This document shows, one piece after another, positions 13,911-23,062 of a stretch of 45,510 nt of DNA. The notes beneath the pieces were generated by a model, which saw only the letters and a list, made by a program, of their open reading frames with translations, searched no databases and was not told where the DNA came from. The DNA is from a virus. The position numbers were made by a program, and so were the translations under genes. How positions within the stretch are numbered: the first letter of the stretch is position 1; each line of letters begins with the position of its first letter. Location of the stretch: IMG/VR virus record IMGVR_UViG_3300010155_000012, positions 1-45,510 of that record; one strand, written 5' to 3'.

Positions 13911-15952
13911 TTATCCTTCTCACTATCTGATTCGACAAGAATTTTATTCCTTGGAATACTTATTCTTCTCTCAAGATATTTTAAGCTTGACTTTAGCTCT
14001 CCGGTCATTTTTGCCTGTTGGCGTATTTTTTTATCTAAAAAGCCATTGATAAAATTTTCGTCTTTATCATTATACTCACCTTCAGCGGTAAGCTTTCCAA
14101 GAGAGTTCAGATCATATGAAAGATTTTTCATACCTGTCGGATCTCCGCTCACAGACCCAGCTGGTCCGGTATCCTCTTGGGGCCTAATTCCTGTATTTTT
14201 CCACGGCCTTTTCTTTCTACGCCGTTTTCTATTATAGAGCGCTCTTTCGAGCTCAGTGTCATCATCAGCTTCTCTTTCCTCTTGCGACTCTCCCAGCGTT
14301 AAGAATTTATCTACTCTATTTTGTGCCCTTATGGGTGATGACTCATCACTGATTGACATTACGACAAAATCCTCTTCATCAAGACTTTCTTTCTCGCCAG
14401 CTAGTAGAGAAAGATTCTGATTGTTTCTGATATCTGACGCCGCTATTGGAGGAGCTTCTTCATCCCCTCCTATCGCAGGTGGCGCTTCCAGGCCGCCCAT
14501 CTCTTCGCCGCCTCCAGCTAGATCAAGTCCAGGGAGTTCTCCTTCAGCAACAGGTAAGCTTGCCGATTCAATCTCTAAATCTGAAATTCTATCTTCAAAT
14601 CGACCCTCTTTTATCACCTCAATTTCATCATCAGTCAGCCCTAGGACATTCTTTCTCACCCACTCCTTATCAACGATCCCTTCGGGCACTGTTCCAGCTA
14701 TCTCAAATCTAGTTCTAAATAATTCTAACTTTTGCTGCTGTGCAATTGTTGAAGGGTTAGAAAGTTGTAAATCAAAATCAAGTAAATCCTCTCCTTCAAA
14801 TCCATTGGAAAATAAGTGAATTATAGCGATCTTATTTAATTCTGCAACTATCGTCCTTTGAATTCTATTTATCGTTCGAGAAAATCGAATGTCTTCCTGA
14901 GAGAGTGTGGCTTTTGCTCCGAGTCCCTCGTCATACCCTAGATATGCCTTTGGAATCTTCAAAGCAGCAAAAAGTTTAGCCTGAATGTATTCCACATCCT
15001 CGATAGCAGTTGTATTTTGACCTCCTGCTAGCGTTTCAATTTTGGTACCTTGTTCGGACCCTCTAACAGGAAGATAGTAATCTTCATCGACGCTAAGCGG
15101 ATTATACCTGAGGTCTACCCGACCGGTATCTGAATCAACCACTTGACTTCTTTTTAGAGATGTTTGAACCTGCTCCATGTAGGCGGGAATATCCTCTGGA
15201 GGAACGTTTCCTACGTCAACATAAAATACTCTTCTCTCTGGAGATCTAATAACTCGATATACGAGCATTGCATCCTCTATTAGAATTAGCTGTCTCCAGA
15301 TTCTACGAGCTGCCTCTAGCACTGACGAGCCGTACGGAAGAAAGGCATCATTTCCAAGCAACCTAAAGTGGGCCACCTGCCAGTTTTCTAAAACCTGATT
15401 GCCTTGTGTTACCCAGCGGAATCTCACTGCTAGCGGATCATCTGGATCAAATCCCTCTTCTCTCTCAACCTCGTTTACAGGCATGGGATAGGCATTGATT
15501 ACTCCAAATTCTGGTGACACATCATTGAACAGAAAAAAGTCTCCATACTTACAAAGGTTTCTTACCCACCCAGAAAGATTAAACTCAACATTAAGAGTAT
15601 CAAAAAATAAATCTTCTAGAAGAGCCTCAATTTTAGGATTCTCAGAGTGAATGTGTAAGACTCTTCCCTTTTCATCAGTCGCAACCGATTCTTCAGAGTA
15701 GATATCAAGACCACTAGAAATCTCAGGTGTGTATTCCATTTCTGAAAAATCTGAATATCTGGCCATTCTATCGTATGTGCCATACGCACTCATTGCTGTG
15801 CTATAGACGTGACTCTGTGTCTTCTTAAAGACTTCAAAAGCAGACGAGGTGGCCTTCTTACCATCGAACTGCTTGACCCTTCTCTTGATTACAGGTCCGC
15901 TTCTAAACAAGAGGGTTAATCTACGAAAAAGACCATCGCTAGATTCTGCCAT
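13907..15952 (-). CDS. gp20: Portal protein, T4 gp20-like
   Basis: The 681-residue portal subunit forms the dodecameric ring at one head vertex through which DNA is packaged and released. An N-terminal DRMARYSDFSEMEYTPEISS leads into GLDIYSEESVATDE (about 61-94), the same block as the T4 gp20 Y..M..YPEI..ALDIYADE region. The wing and crown pattern continues through FFLFNDVSPEFGVINAYPMP, the ERRVFYVDVGNVPP strand and IPKAYLGYDEGLGAKATLSQ (about 338-357), the conserved Q-E-D-RF helix start. The C-terminal 200 residues are acidic and then basic and are longer than in T4 gp20 (524 aa). GGAG lies 7 nt before the ATG, and the gp17-like gene precedes it. Confidence 0.94.
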   Translation of the reverse strand: MAESSDGLFRRLTLLFRSGPVIKRRVKQFDGKKATSSAFEVFKKTQSHVYSTAMSAYGTYDRMARYSDFSEMEYTPEISSGLDIYSEESVATDEKGRVLHIHSENPKIEALLEDLFFDTLNVEFNLSGWVRNLCKYGDFFLFNDVSPEFGVINAYPMPVNEVEREEGFDPDDPLAVRFRWVTQGNQVLENWQVAHFRLLGNDAFLPYGSSVLEAARRIWRQLILIEDAMLVYRVIRSPERRVFYVDVGNVPPEDIPAYMEQVQTSLKRSQVVDSDTGRVDLRYNPLSVDEDYYLPVRGSEQGTKIETLAGGQNTTAIEDVEYIQAKLFAALKIPKAYLGYDEGLGAKATLSQEDIRFSRTINRIQRTIVAELNKIAIIHLFSNGFEGEDLLDFDLQLSNPSTIAQQQKLELFRTRFEIAGTVPEGIVDKEWVRKNVLGLTDDEIEVIKEGRFEDRISDLEIESASLPVAEGELPGLDLAGGGEEMGGLEAPPAIGGDEEAPPIAASDIRNNQNLSLLAGEKESLDEEDFVVMSISDESSPIRAQNRVDKFLTLGESQEEREADDDTELERALYNRKRRRKKRPWKNTGIRPQEDTGPAGSVSGDPTGMKNLSYDLNSLGKLTAEGEYNDKDENFINGFLDKKIRQQAKMTGELKSSLKYLERRISIPRNKILVESDSEKDK

Positions 15953-15997
15953 TAATTACTCCGCTAACATCATAACACTTCATTAGGCAAACATAAA

Positions 15998-17623
15998 TTA
16001 CTTAATCAGCCAGTCAAATTCTTTTGAAATCGCCAACCTGTCATCCCACTTAGAGTTTCCAGTAGAAGAGGACTTTGGTCGGTTAGAATTTCTTGGATCC
16101 TCAAAATTGCTCATGCGAGCCCGTCGGTCACCCACAGTATTAGATACGCCACTATAATTATTTCTTTCAACTTTTATTGACTTAAGCATCGCATCAGTTA
16201 GTGCTCTACTGTCTTTTCCAATTCCGTCTGCTGTATCAAAAATCCAAATACCTATCGCTAAGCTCATCACCAGATCATCATTATATCCCTTCATGGCCTG
16301 AGCTCTGTTTCCCTTCCAGATGAAGGTCTTGACCTCCTCATGAAATCTTGAAGAGTAGATTTTAATCTGTTTATTTCTAATGATCTCTTCAAGCTTAGTT
16401 AAAATTAAACCCCTGCTTTTTCCACTAGTGGTAAAGCCTGCATTGCTTGTGTCGCTTGGGGGAACATAGTTTCCCAAATACACTCCTTTTCTTTTAGGAT
16501 AATACAAGTTTGGGTATTGCAGTTCTTTGAGCTTTAAAATTGTTGCATATCCGTAGCTGTTATTTTCTGGACACAAAAGTGCATTATTATACTTTGTTCC
16601 GACCTCATGCAACATCTCAGCAAATCTATCAGGTTGAATTTTCCCCTTATACTCTGCGACTATTTCGCTATCATCAATATTAATTACGTGAAAGGCAGAG
16701 TAATCTTTTGAATCTCCCCTAGAGATATCTGCAGAGATGATGTAATTATTGCCAGATATCGGCTTAGACCACACCCATATGTTTTTATCGAATCCCCACC
16801 TGTCAATCGGGGATCGTATATTTGAATAAAGCCATCCTAGTTCATCATTGGTAATAAACGTATCTCCAGAAGAAGCAAAGTCACATAAAAATTCCTGCGA
16901 AACCTGTCGTTTTGAAAAGTTGTTACTTTCATGCTCAAACCAGGCCTGATCTCTCTCCGGGTGAACATTCCAGGGTAATTTTATTGGCTTAAATTCGTTT
17001 AAATTTGCCTCAGCATCAGTATAAAGCTTATAATACTGACCACCGACACCGTTTGGTGTTGACAAAAGGATCGCACGACCTCCCGTTGACAACGTAGGAT
17101 AAAGACCCATCCAGAGTTCATCAAAATTTCTAACGAAAGCAGCTTCATCAACAATCAAAAGAGACAATGCTTCGGATCGCCCAGCATCCTCTGAAGTTGG
17201 TATCGCTTTTATAGATGATCCGTGACTAAATTCAACTAACTGTTTATTATTTGTTGTTACTGTGGGTAACATTAACCATGGTGGCAAGCTTCTTAGAATA
17301 GTTTTTACCTTTCTAATAAAATTTTGAGCCACACTTAGCTTTGTAGCAATAATGAGAACATTTTTATCTTTTTGAAAAAGAACCATCCACGTGGCAAACG
17401 CAGCTACAAGAGTAGACATCCCTAACTGTCTTGATTTTAAAATTATAGAGAATCGATTTTCTATAAACATTTCAACACATTCATCTTGAAATGGAAATGT
17501 ATCAAAAGCAATCAACCCTTTTACTGGGTGTTGAATCTTGCAATAGTTTTTAAAAAAGTAAATGGGATCTTTTCCACATTTTACAATTTCTTTAATCTGT
17601 CTGGCCTTGTTTTGAATTGCCAT
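15998..17623 (-). CDS. gp17: Terminase large subunit, T4 gp17-like
   Basis: This 541-residue packaging motor has an N-terminal ATPase and C-terminal nuclease. The Walker A-type loop is LKSRQLGMST (62-71), the SRQ-x-G-x-S/T variant seen in large terminases. Walker B is LLIVDEAA (155-162) with the catalytic Glu160. A coupling-motif candidate is ILLSTPNG (185-192). The nuclease domain starts with YIISADISRGDSKDYSA (294-310); Asp299 is the first metal ligand, and later acidic residues include D318 and CPENNSYG around 355. It overlaps its upstream neighbour by one base and has only a weak ribosome site, so translation is probably coupled. Length is slightly below T4 gp17 (610 aa). Confidence 0.95.
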   Translation of the reverse strand: MAIQNKARQIKEIVKCGKDPIYFFKNYCKIQHPVKGLIAFDTFPFQDECVEMFIENRFSIILKSRQLGMSTLVAAFATWMVLFQKDKNVLIIATKLSVAQNFIRKVKTILRSLPPWLMLPTVTTNNKQLVEFSHGSSIKAIPTSEDAGRSEALSLLIVDEAAFVRNFDELWMGLYPTLSTGGRAILLSTPNGVGGQYYKLYTDAEANLNEFKPIKLPWNVHPERDQAWFEHESNNFSKRQVSQEFLCDFASSGDTFITNDELGWLYSNIRSPIDRWGFDKNIWVWSKPISGNNYIISADISRGDSKDYSAFHVINIDDSEIVAEYKGKIQPDRFAEMLHEVGTKYNNALLCPENNSYGYATILKLKELQYPNLYYPKRKGVYLGNYVPPSDTSNAGFTTSGKSRGLILTKLEEIIRNKQIKIYSSRFHEEVKTFIWKGNRAQAMKGYNDDLVMSLAIGIWIFDTADGIGKDSRALTDAMLKSIKVERNNYSGVSNTVGDRRARMSNFEDPRNSNRPKSSSTGNSKWDDRLAISKEFDWLIK

Positions 17624-18003
17624 TATGTCACGTCAAAAGTTGTTACTCTTCTGTAGTAGGCAATCCTCTTGGGAGAAAATGGTGACGCTGTTATCATCTC
17701 TAGACTATCATTTGTTCCCAGCTGCTTAACCTTTAAGGTCCTACCTGCACTTTCTTTAAAGTCAGCTCGACACTTTTTCATAAAGTCGTCAGTTAGCTTA
17801 ACAGACTCATCTGCATGTCTATCGAGCTGCTCTCTATCGTGATATCCTTCTGGTAAGGTTACAATTGTGGTATACTGAACATTAAGAACCTTTCCTGACA
17901 TGATGCCTCTTATGGACATCGAGGGAGAGACTTTTGTTGACCACTCACCCCAGGTGTCATTTAAAATCTGTCCAATCGCATTGATCTCTTGTGAAGTTAA
18001 CAT
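17623..18003 (-). CDS. Unrecognised 126-aa protein upstream of terminase
   Basis: A hydrophilic 126-residue protein beginning MLTSQEINAIGQILNDTWGE. It has a mixed fold, with an amphipathic N-terminal helix, a strand VLNVQYTTIVTLP, a charged helix (DRHADESVKLTDDFMKKCRA) and a C-terminal strand. I do not recognise the family. The position immediately before the large terminase would suit a terminase small subunit (T4 gp16), but I do not see a DNA-binding helix-turn-helix or the coiled-coil oligomer core, so this is only a possibility. AAGGAT lies 9 nt before the ATG, and its stop overlaps the terminase start by one base. Confidence 0.68.
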   Translation of the reverse strand: MLTSQEINAIGQILNDTWGEWSTKVSPSMSIRGIMSGKVLNVQYTTIVTLPEGYHDREQLDRHADESVKLTDDFMKKCRADFKESAGRTLKVKQLGTNDSLEMITASPFSPKRIAYYRRVTTFDVT

Positions 18004-18034
18004 TGTAAATCATCCTTATAGATATCTATTTCGT

Positions 18035-18322
18035 TTATACCTCAAAACTTAGAGACATCTTTCTTCTATTACTTATTTCAGATAAAACTTCTTGTCTACC
18101 TGGCCTCCAGCCATTTTTATATTTTTCAAGATTCCCTTCAGCCCATTTTAAATTACATGTGTGACAGCATCCCAGCTCATCAAATGAACTGAAGTCACTG
18201 CTAGTTCTTAGTATAAACTTACAAATTTGACAAAATAAAGATTTTTTCTTTTTTTCTCCGTGAATCCTGATAAAAAATCCATACGGATGGAGTTTTAGAT
18301 CACTTTTTTTGTTTGCCGACAT
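18035..18322 (-). CDS. Small zinc-binding (C4-type) protein
   Basis: A 95-residue basic protein with a probable zinc site: CQICKF near the middle, then about 22 residues later CCHTC, giving a C-x2-C ... C-x2-C arrangement. The rest is polar, with Lys/Trp-rich segments (NLKWAEGN, KNGWRPGRQE). I chose the ATG at 18322 because AAAGGA lies 11 nt upstream; an upstream TTG would add 12 residues. It overlaps the end of the Mre11-Rad50-like gene by 23 bases. A nucleic-acid binding role is inferred from the zinc ribbon and the position in the replication/packaging junction; the partner is unknown. Confidence 0.62.
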   Translation of the reverse strand: MSANKKSDLKLHPYGFFIRIHGEKKKKSLFCQICKFILRTSSDFSSFDELGCCHTCNLKWAEGNLEKYKNGWRPGRQEVLSEISNRRKMSLSFEV

Positions 18323-21300
18323 AAACTCTTGAATCCTTTCCTTTTTTAGTGATGTCAATTACGTTATCAACCACATCCTTAACTGCGTCCACATGTGAAA
18401 TAATTAAAATATTTTTAAACCATTGTTTAAGAGAATCTAGAAGCCTGTTACAAGATTCAATATTCATTTCATCAAGAGATCCGAATCCCTCATCAATAAT
18501 CAGCAGGTCAGTCTTTGGAAGAGAAGAAATATTAATTAATGCTACTCGAATGGCCAGCGAAGAGATCATTTTTTCCATGCCCGAAGCTAACTCGATCACC
18601 CTTCTAGAATCTCCATAATTAATGTAGATATCCATTGCGTTAGAGTTAACATCAGCTTCGAGCTCAACAGTGAAGCCCACAGTATTTTGAAGAATCTTAG
18701 CAATTTCAGAATTAATGGCAGGTAAGTAAGACATGATTATCTGCAAGGGAATTCCCTTTTTTGAAACTGCCTGTAAAAATAAATTATGGGAAGTCCACTG
18801 ATCCTTTAAAAATTGATATTTTTTTCTCTCTTCTTTGATTGTTTTGCGATCGCTTTTTAATTTTCCAATATTCTGAGCCAGTGATATTCTCTGAGCGTCA
18901 AGAGAGTTAATCTCATTGTGATAATCAAATAGCTTTTCTTTTATCAAATTTAAACTCTCATCTCTATCATCCCCCTGATAATTTTTTTTCATTTCTTCAA
19001 GCATCTTTTTAGCAGACTGAAGCTGGGTGATTATACCGAGAAGAGTAGATTCAGCTTCCCTTGTTTGTGATCTTAGCTGAATATTTTTCAGATTTATCTC
19101 TGATTCCTCCTGTAGTAGATGATTATACTTCTCTAGTTTTTCCTGTAAGTTCTCTGACTTTAACACGCTTAGGGCACTTTGTGATGCCTCTACTTGATCT
19201 AGCATCTCCTCAGCTTTTATCTTTTGAGCAGATACCCTTTTTCTATTTTCATGTGAGTCTTTGATAAACTTACAAGCGGGAAATAGATCACCGCAAGGGA
19301 CCTCTTTGAGTTTTTTTATAGAGGTCTCTTGATTGACTAAGATTGTAATTTCCCTCTCATGTTCACTTCTAATTTTAATTAAGCTTTTTTCAATTTGATG
19401 TTGAGACTCTAGTCTTTCCTTTAATTGATCTATGGGAAATTGATTTTTAATATTTAGTATTTTTTGTAATTTTTCTATCTGCTCAAGTTCTTGATCTTTT
19501 CGATTTTTTATTTCTAGCCTTTGATGTTTGATATTTTTAGAAAGAGAATCAATTAAAGATCCCTGCCGTGTTAAGTCAGAGGAGGTGATTACGTCAGAAT
19601 TTTCAAATGATGCAATTTCAAGCTGAATTTTATTGGCAGCAAGGCGTTTGGTGTTAATAAGGGTATCAAATCTTCTTAGTTTTGCTTGTAAGTTTTTAAT
19701 TCTACGACGAATGTCATATACAGCAACATCCCAGTCTCTGTCTGGAACGCTTTTCATTTGTGATCTAATATCTGATATCTCTTCCTTGGCAACAGTCATC
19801 ATTTGATCAAAGATATTGAGATCCAAAAAATTAGTCAAAATTAATTTTCGCTGTGTGGCACGCTCTTTAATAAAGGAGTTCATTCCGCCCTGAGAAGAAA
19901 GTGACGTCATCAAGAAATCCTCAGCTGTTCCCACTTTTTTTCTCAACACCTTTTCAGTCTCTCTTCTTTGCTCTTCAGTAAGATCTCTTATTACGTTCCC
20001 GTTTCCGTCAATCTCATAGAAGTTTAAGTGTGTGATAGCATTTACTTTTCCCTGTCTGCTTTCATGCTTAACGGATTGTCTCTCTGCTCTATAGTTTTTT
20101 CCATTGATATTTAGGTCAATCTCAGTTTTACAATGACCCTTTCTTGTATTGATAATGTGTAAATTTTTAATGGGTCCTCTATCAGTTGTATTAAAGAGAC
20201 CATACATCAATGTTCCCACAATAGAAGACTTTCCACATCGATTCGGACCAAATATTCCGCTAATTCCTGACATTGTCGAGAAATCAATTTGATTATTTTT
20301 CCCATATGCAAACGTATTATCAAATTTTAAATTTTTAATTGACCACTTGATGTTTCTTGGGCTTTCATTAAATCTTGATATATGGGAAAAATATTTCTTA
20401 ATTAGATCTTCAAGCTGTCCCCAGTCCTTTTTTGATATATCTGAATCCTTATAAAATTTTCTCATAAGACCGATGTGGGTATTAAGATCCCTAAGATTTT
20501 CTTTAAAGATCGAATCTTTTCCAAGATTAATTGTAGATGAGTCAATTGACTCATCAATTTTAAAAACCACTTCGTGAGACTTCTTTTCATGCTTGAGAAC
20601 TGAATGCAGATGAACGATGTCTGCCTGGGGAATCGAAGAATCTGATCGAATTCTGTACCTTGCACCCGGGGGGATATCCTCCACCTGAAACAACGTCTCC
20701 TTGGCGGAATCCTTCCAATCAACTGTAATAAAAGGCCTACTGTGTTTGATCTCATAAAACGTGCTGGTAAACGATTGTTTGTTCTCAATCTCCCAGAATA
20801 AAAATCCTTTTCCTACAGCCTCACCATAGTTCTGCTGGATTGTTGATCCGGGATAAGCCATCGTTTTCTTATCATCTAAAAATTGACATGTGTGGATATC
20901 ACCCAATAGTGTAAAGTCATAATCATCAAAAAATTCAGTTAAAATCTCTCCTTCAATTGACCAGTCTGAGTCTGTCTTAGATCCCCAAACCGCTCCGTGA
21001 AACAAGGCAATATTGATATCTCCCTGGACGGGTTTAACAGATTTCCACCCTTCCTCATCAAAACATGAAAATACACACCAGTTATATCCTGGGATACCCG
21101 TTGGATACGTTCCTGATTTCTTGTAGAGGTGCAGCCTGGGATTATCAAGTGCACTAATTATTGGGCTAATCGCATCTTGACGATCTTGATTTAAAATAAG
21201 ACCATCATGATTTCCTAAAATAATATGAGTGGGAGCCACCTCTGCGAGAGATGTAAACCACCACGAAAGCACGTCAATTAGCTCAGGTGAGATTCCTTGA

Positions 21301-21449
21301 GTCTTGGAGTGAACAATATCTCCTCCGACATAGATTACATCTGGATTAAGATCCTGAGCCTGCTTAAAAAATCTTTCAAAAGATTCTCGATATTCATCAT
21401 GTCGAGACATCCCTCTCCAGTGGATATCAGCAATGTGAATAATTTTCAT
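18300..21449 (-). CDS. Single-chain Mre11-Rad50 (SbcD-SbcC, T4 gp47-gp46) recombination nuclease
   Basis: A 1049-residue fusion of two proteins that are separate in T4. The N-terminal half is a metallophosphoesterase nuclease with all expected motifs: ADIH (7-10), GGD (42-44), GNHD (79-82), FHG (His151) and GDIH (183-186). The C-terminal half is an SMC-like ATPase: Walker A GPNRCGKSS (401-409), a Q-loop-like SSQGGM (517-522), two long coiled-coil arms (about 550-710 and 735-880), an apex with Cys718 and Cys725 (PCGDLFPACKF), the signature LASGMEKM (953-960), Walker B LLIIDE (981-986), D-loop GSLD and switch His1018. It would process DNA ends for recombination-dependent replication and may resect branched DNA before packaging. 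The reading frame is continuous, without frameshift. The ribosome site is weak. Confidence 0.93.
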   Translation of the reverse strand: MKIIHIADIHWRGMSRHDEYRESFERFFKQAQDLNPDVIYVGGDIVHSKTQGISPELIDVLSWWFTSLAEVAPTHIILGNHDGLILNQDRQDAISPIISALDNPRLHLYKKSGTYPTGIPGYNWCVFSCFDEEGWKSVKPVQGDINIALFHGAVWGSKTDSDWSIEGEILTEFFDDYDFTLLGDIHTCQFLDDKKTMAYPGSTIQQNYGEAVGKGFLFWEIENKQSFTSTFYEIKHSRPFITVDWKDSAKETLFQVEDIPPGARYRIRSDSSIPQADIVHLHSVLKHEKKSHEVVFKIDESIDSSTINLGKDSIFKENLRDLNTHIGLMRKFYKDSDISKKDWGQLEDLIKKYFSHISRFNESPRNIKWSIKNLKFDNTFAYGKNNQIDFSTMSGISGIFGPNRCGKSSIVGTLMYGLFNTTDRGPIKNLHIINTRKGHCKTEIDLNINGKNYRAERQSVKHESRQGKVNAITHLNFYEIDGNGNVIRDLTEEQRRETEKVLRKKVGTAEDFLMTSLSSQGGMNSFIKERATQRKLILTNFLDLNIFDQMMTVAKEEISDIRSQMKSVPDRDWDVAVYDIRRRIKNLQAKLRRFDTLINTKRLAANKIQLEIASFENSDVITSSDLTRQGSLIDSLSKNIKHQRLEIKNRKDQELEQIEKLQKILNIKNQFPIDQLKERLESQHQIEKSLIKIRSEHEREITILVNQETSIKKLKEVPCGDLFPACKFIKDSHENRKRVSAQKIKAEEMLDQVEASQSALSVLKSENLQEKLEKYNHLLQEESEINLKNIQLRSQTREAESTLLGIITQLQSAKKMLEEMKKNYQGDDRDESLNLIKEKLFDYHNEINSLDAQRISLAQNIGKLKSDRKTIKEERKKYQFLKDQWTSHNLFLQAVSKKGIPLQIIMSYLPAINSEIAKILQNTVGFTVELEADVNSNAMDIYINYGDSRRVIELASGMEKMISSLAIRVALINISSLPKTDLLIIDEGFGSLDEMNIESCNRLLDSLKQWFKNILIISHVDAVKDVVDNVIDITKKGKDSRVYVGKQKK

Positions 21450-21509
21450 TCTTTTTTTCCAATGTTTTATTGATACACACAGTTATTCTTCTTAGACGCC
21501 TGAGAGTTA

Positions 21510-22490
21510 TTAAATGATAGAACCGCTATCAATTGATCTAATTTTATCAAGAAGAAAACTATTCTTTGTCCAGGCGTTCGCGTGAATTGACATGCTTTTA
21601 AACTCAGTCCTAGTCATCTCTCCAACATCTGAATAGTTTCCTGTGTTTGCAATCCTAACGTTACAATCATAGGCAGCCAGTAAGTTTGCAAATTTTTGAG
21701 ATTTATTTTTCATATCGGAGTCAAGGGCAAGAAGCACGTCAGATCTATTGGCAGCAAGTTTTGAAAATAGCAAGCTGTCTTCTGTCAAAGACGATCCTAA
21801 CAAGCACGTTGCATTATAGTTACACTTCATCAAGTCAAAGGGTCCCTCAGTTATGGTCACCTCTTGACTCCAGTCAATATTAATCTCATTAAATATAATT
21901 TTCTTTTTATTAATATGAGCATTCATATATCTAAACCTATTCTTCGAGTCAATAGCTCTAGCCACAAAATAATTAAGATGTCCAAAAAAATCAAAAGATG
22001 GAATAATTACTTTTCTTTTAAATTTTCCAATATTTGAGGTCCCTATTTTAAAATACCAAAGATCTTTCTCAGATATTTTTCTTGATGTAAGGTATTTTAG
22101 ACATGACTTGATGTTTGGATCAGAAGATTTAAGGTTATCAACTAATAGACAAAAACCCTGTGGTAGTGAAATCAACTCCTCTTCTTCAGTATTTTTTACA
22201 CTCGAAGAGCTTCTAAAAAAATTTCCTCCTAGATACGTCTCAACATACTCGCTGAGATCTTCTGGCCCAAAATACTTTTTTAAAATTGGATAAAGTGTTT
22301 TTCCACGAAGATCACAGATCCAGCAATGACACTGCCAGGTCTCTAGATTTATGGAAAACTTCTTTTTTCCTTGTGTTGACTTGCATTTAGGACAACGAAC
22401 AGCGATATTTACTCCATCTCGAGCAAGAATCCCAGAACCAAATACTCCTTGCACAAATTGTGCCCTATCAGTCACTGTCACTAGTGTCAC
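21510..22490 (-). CDS. DnaG-type DNA primase (T4 gp61-like role)
   Basis: A 326-residue primase. The N-terminal zinc-binding domain has CPKC (33-36) and WQCHCWIC (52-59), followed by the GK-x-L-Y helix. A short linker leads to a TOPRIM-like catalytic core: VTITEGPFDLMKCNY (211-225) holds the metal-binding Glu215, and LLALDSDMKNK (253-263) holds Asp257 and Asp259. A primase basic loop KFKRKVIIPSFDFFGHLNYF (156-175) is also present. It would make RNA primers for lagging strands. The start is uncertain: GTG codons at 22490, 22481 and 22475 are all in frame, none has a clear ribosome site, and no in-frame ATG occurs before the core. It lies between the resolvase and Mre11-Rad50 genes. Confidence 0.86.
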   Translation of the reverse strand: MTLVTVTDRAQFVQGVFGSGILARDGVNIAVRCPKCKSTQGKKKFSINLETWQCHCWICDLRGKTLYPILKKYFGPEDLSEYVETYLGGNFFRSSSSVKNTEEEELISLPQGFCLLVDNLKSSDPNIKSCLKYLTSRKISEKDLWYFKIGTSNIGKFKRKVIIPSFDFFGHLNYFVARAIDSKNRFRYMNAHINKKKIIFNEINIDWSQEVTITEGPFDLMKCNYNATCLLGSSLTEDSLLFSKLAANRSDVLLALDSDMKNKSQKFANLLAAYDCNVRIANTGNYSDVGEMTRTEFKSMSIHANAWTKNSFLLDKIRSIDSGSII

Positions 22491-22513
22491 ACTTTATTAT
22501 TACAATAATTTCA

Positions 22514-23062
22514 CTAAGTGTTCAAGTTTTTAAAAGCCATGGCGATGACATATGCATCAGCCATGTCAAAAGCAACTGGATCTAAAATTTCCTGATCCTT
22601 GCGAGGGCCACTCTTTAAGACCTTAACTGGCCACTGGTGATCTGTATCGCTTAGCTGAATAGAGACCCAGTCTAACACCTGCTGTTTTGTAGAGACATTA
22701 GATTTTCTATCAATTTTTAATCCCGCGCTTTTTCTAGCAGAATTCACATTGATAAATACGGGTTCAATTTCAAAAATCTTTTTTGAAATATAGGAAACCA
22801 TTCCATTAAATCGAGCCAATGACAAGAGAGTTTTAGCAGAGGAAAATCCAGGACGAAATGCCTGGAGATTTTCTTCGATAACGACGTGGTGAATTTTATA
22901 TAATTGGGAGATATTTAAAAGCTCACTCTCTATCTGCTGGGCCTTCTCAAATACATTTCTCTTGCCCGCCAATGGTATGTTACCTATATCTTTCACGAGA
23001 CCATCAGACTGTAACAGACACCACCCAGTACAGCTTGTAGAGACATCTAGACCAAAAATCAT
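22514..23062 (-). CDS. RuvC-like Holliday junction resolvase
   Basis: A 182-residue RNase H-fold nuclease. MIFGLDVSTSCTGWCLL (1-17) carries the first catalytic Asp6 in the classic G-x-D-x-S/G opening. VVIEENL (60-66) supplies the central Glu63 or Glu64, and DPVAFDMADAYVIA (161-174) supplies the terminal Asp166 and Asp169. The central FSSAKTLLSLARFNGMV helix is typical of phage RuvC-type enzymes. It would resolve four-way and branched DNA before packaging, the role T4 gives to the unrelated gp49. The stop of the upstream structural gene overlaps its start (TAATG). Length agrees with bacterial RuvC (about 170 aa). Confidence 0.85.
   Translation of the reverse strand: MIFGLDVSTSCTGWCLLQSDGLVKDIGNIPLAGKRNVFEKAQQIESELLNISQLYKIHHVVIEENLQAFRPGFSSAKTLLSLARFNGMVSYISKKIFEIEPVFINVNSARKSAGLKIDRKSNVSTKQQVLDWVSIQLSDTDHQWPVKVLKSGPRKDQEILDPVAFDMADAYVIAMAFKNLNT

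Noticed and set aside
14421-14819. 132-codon plus-strand frame with Pro/Ser-rich sequence
   Set aside because: Antisense of the acidic C-terminal part of the portal gene; no independent support.
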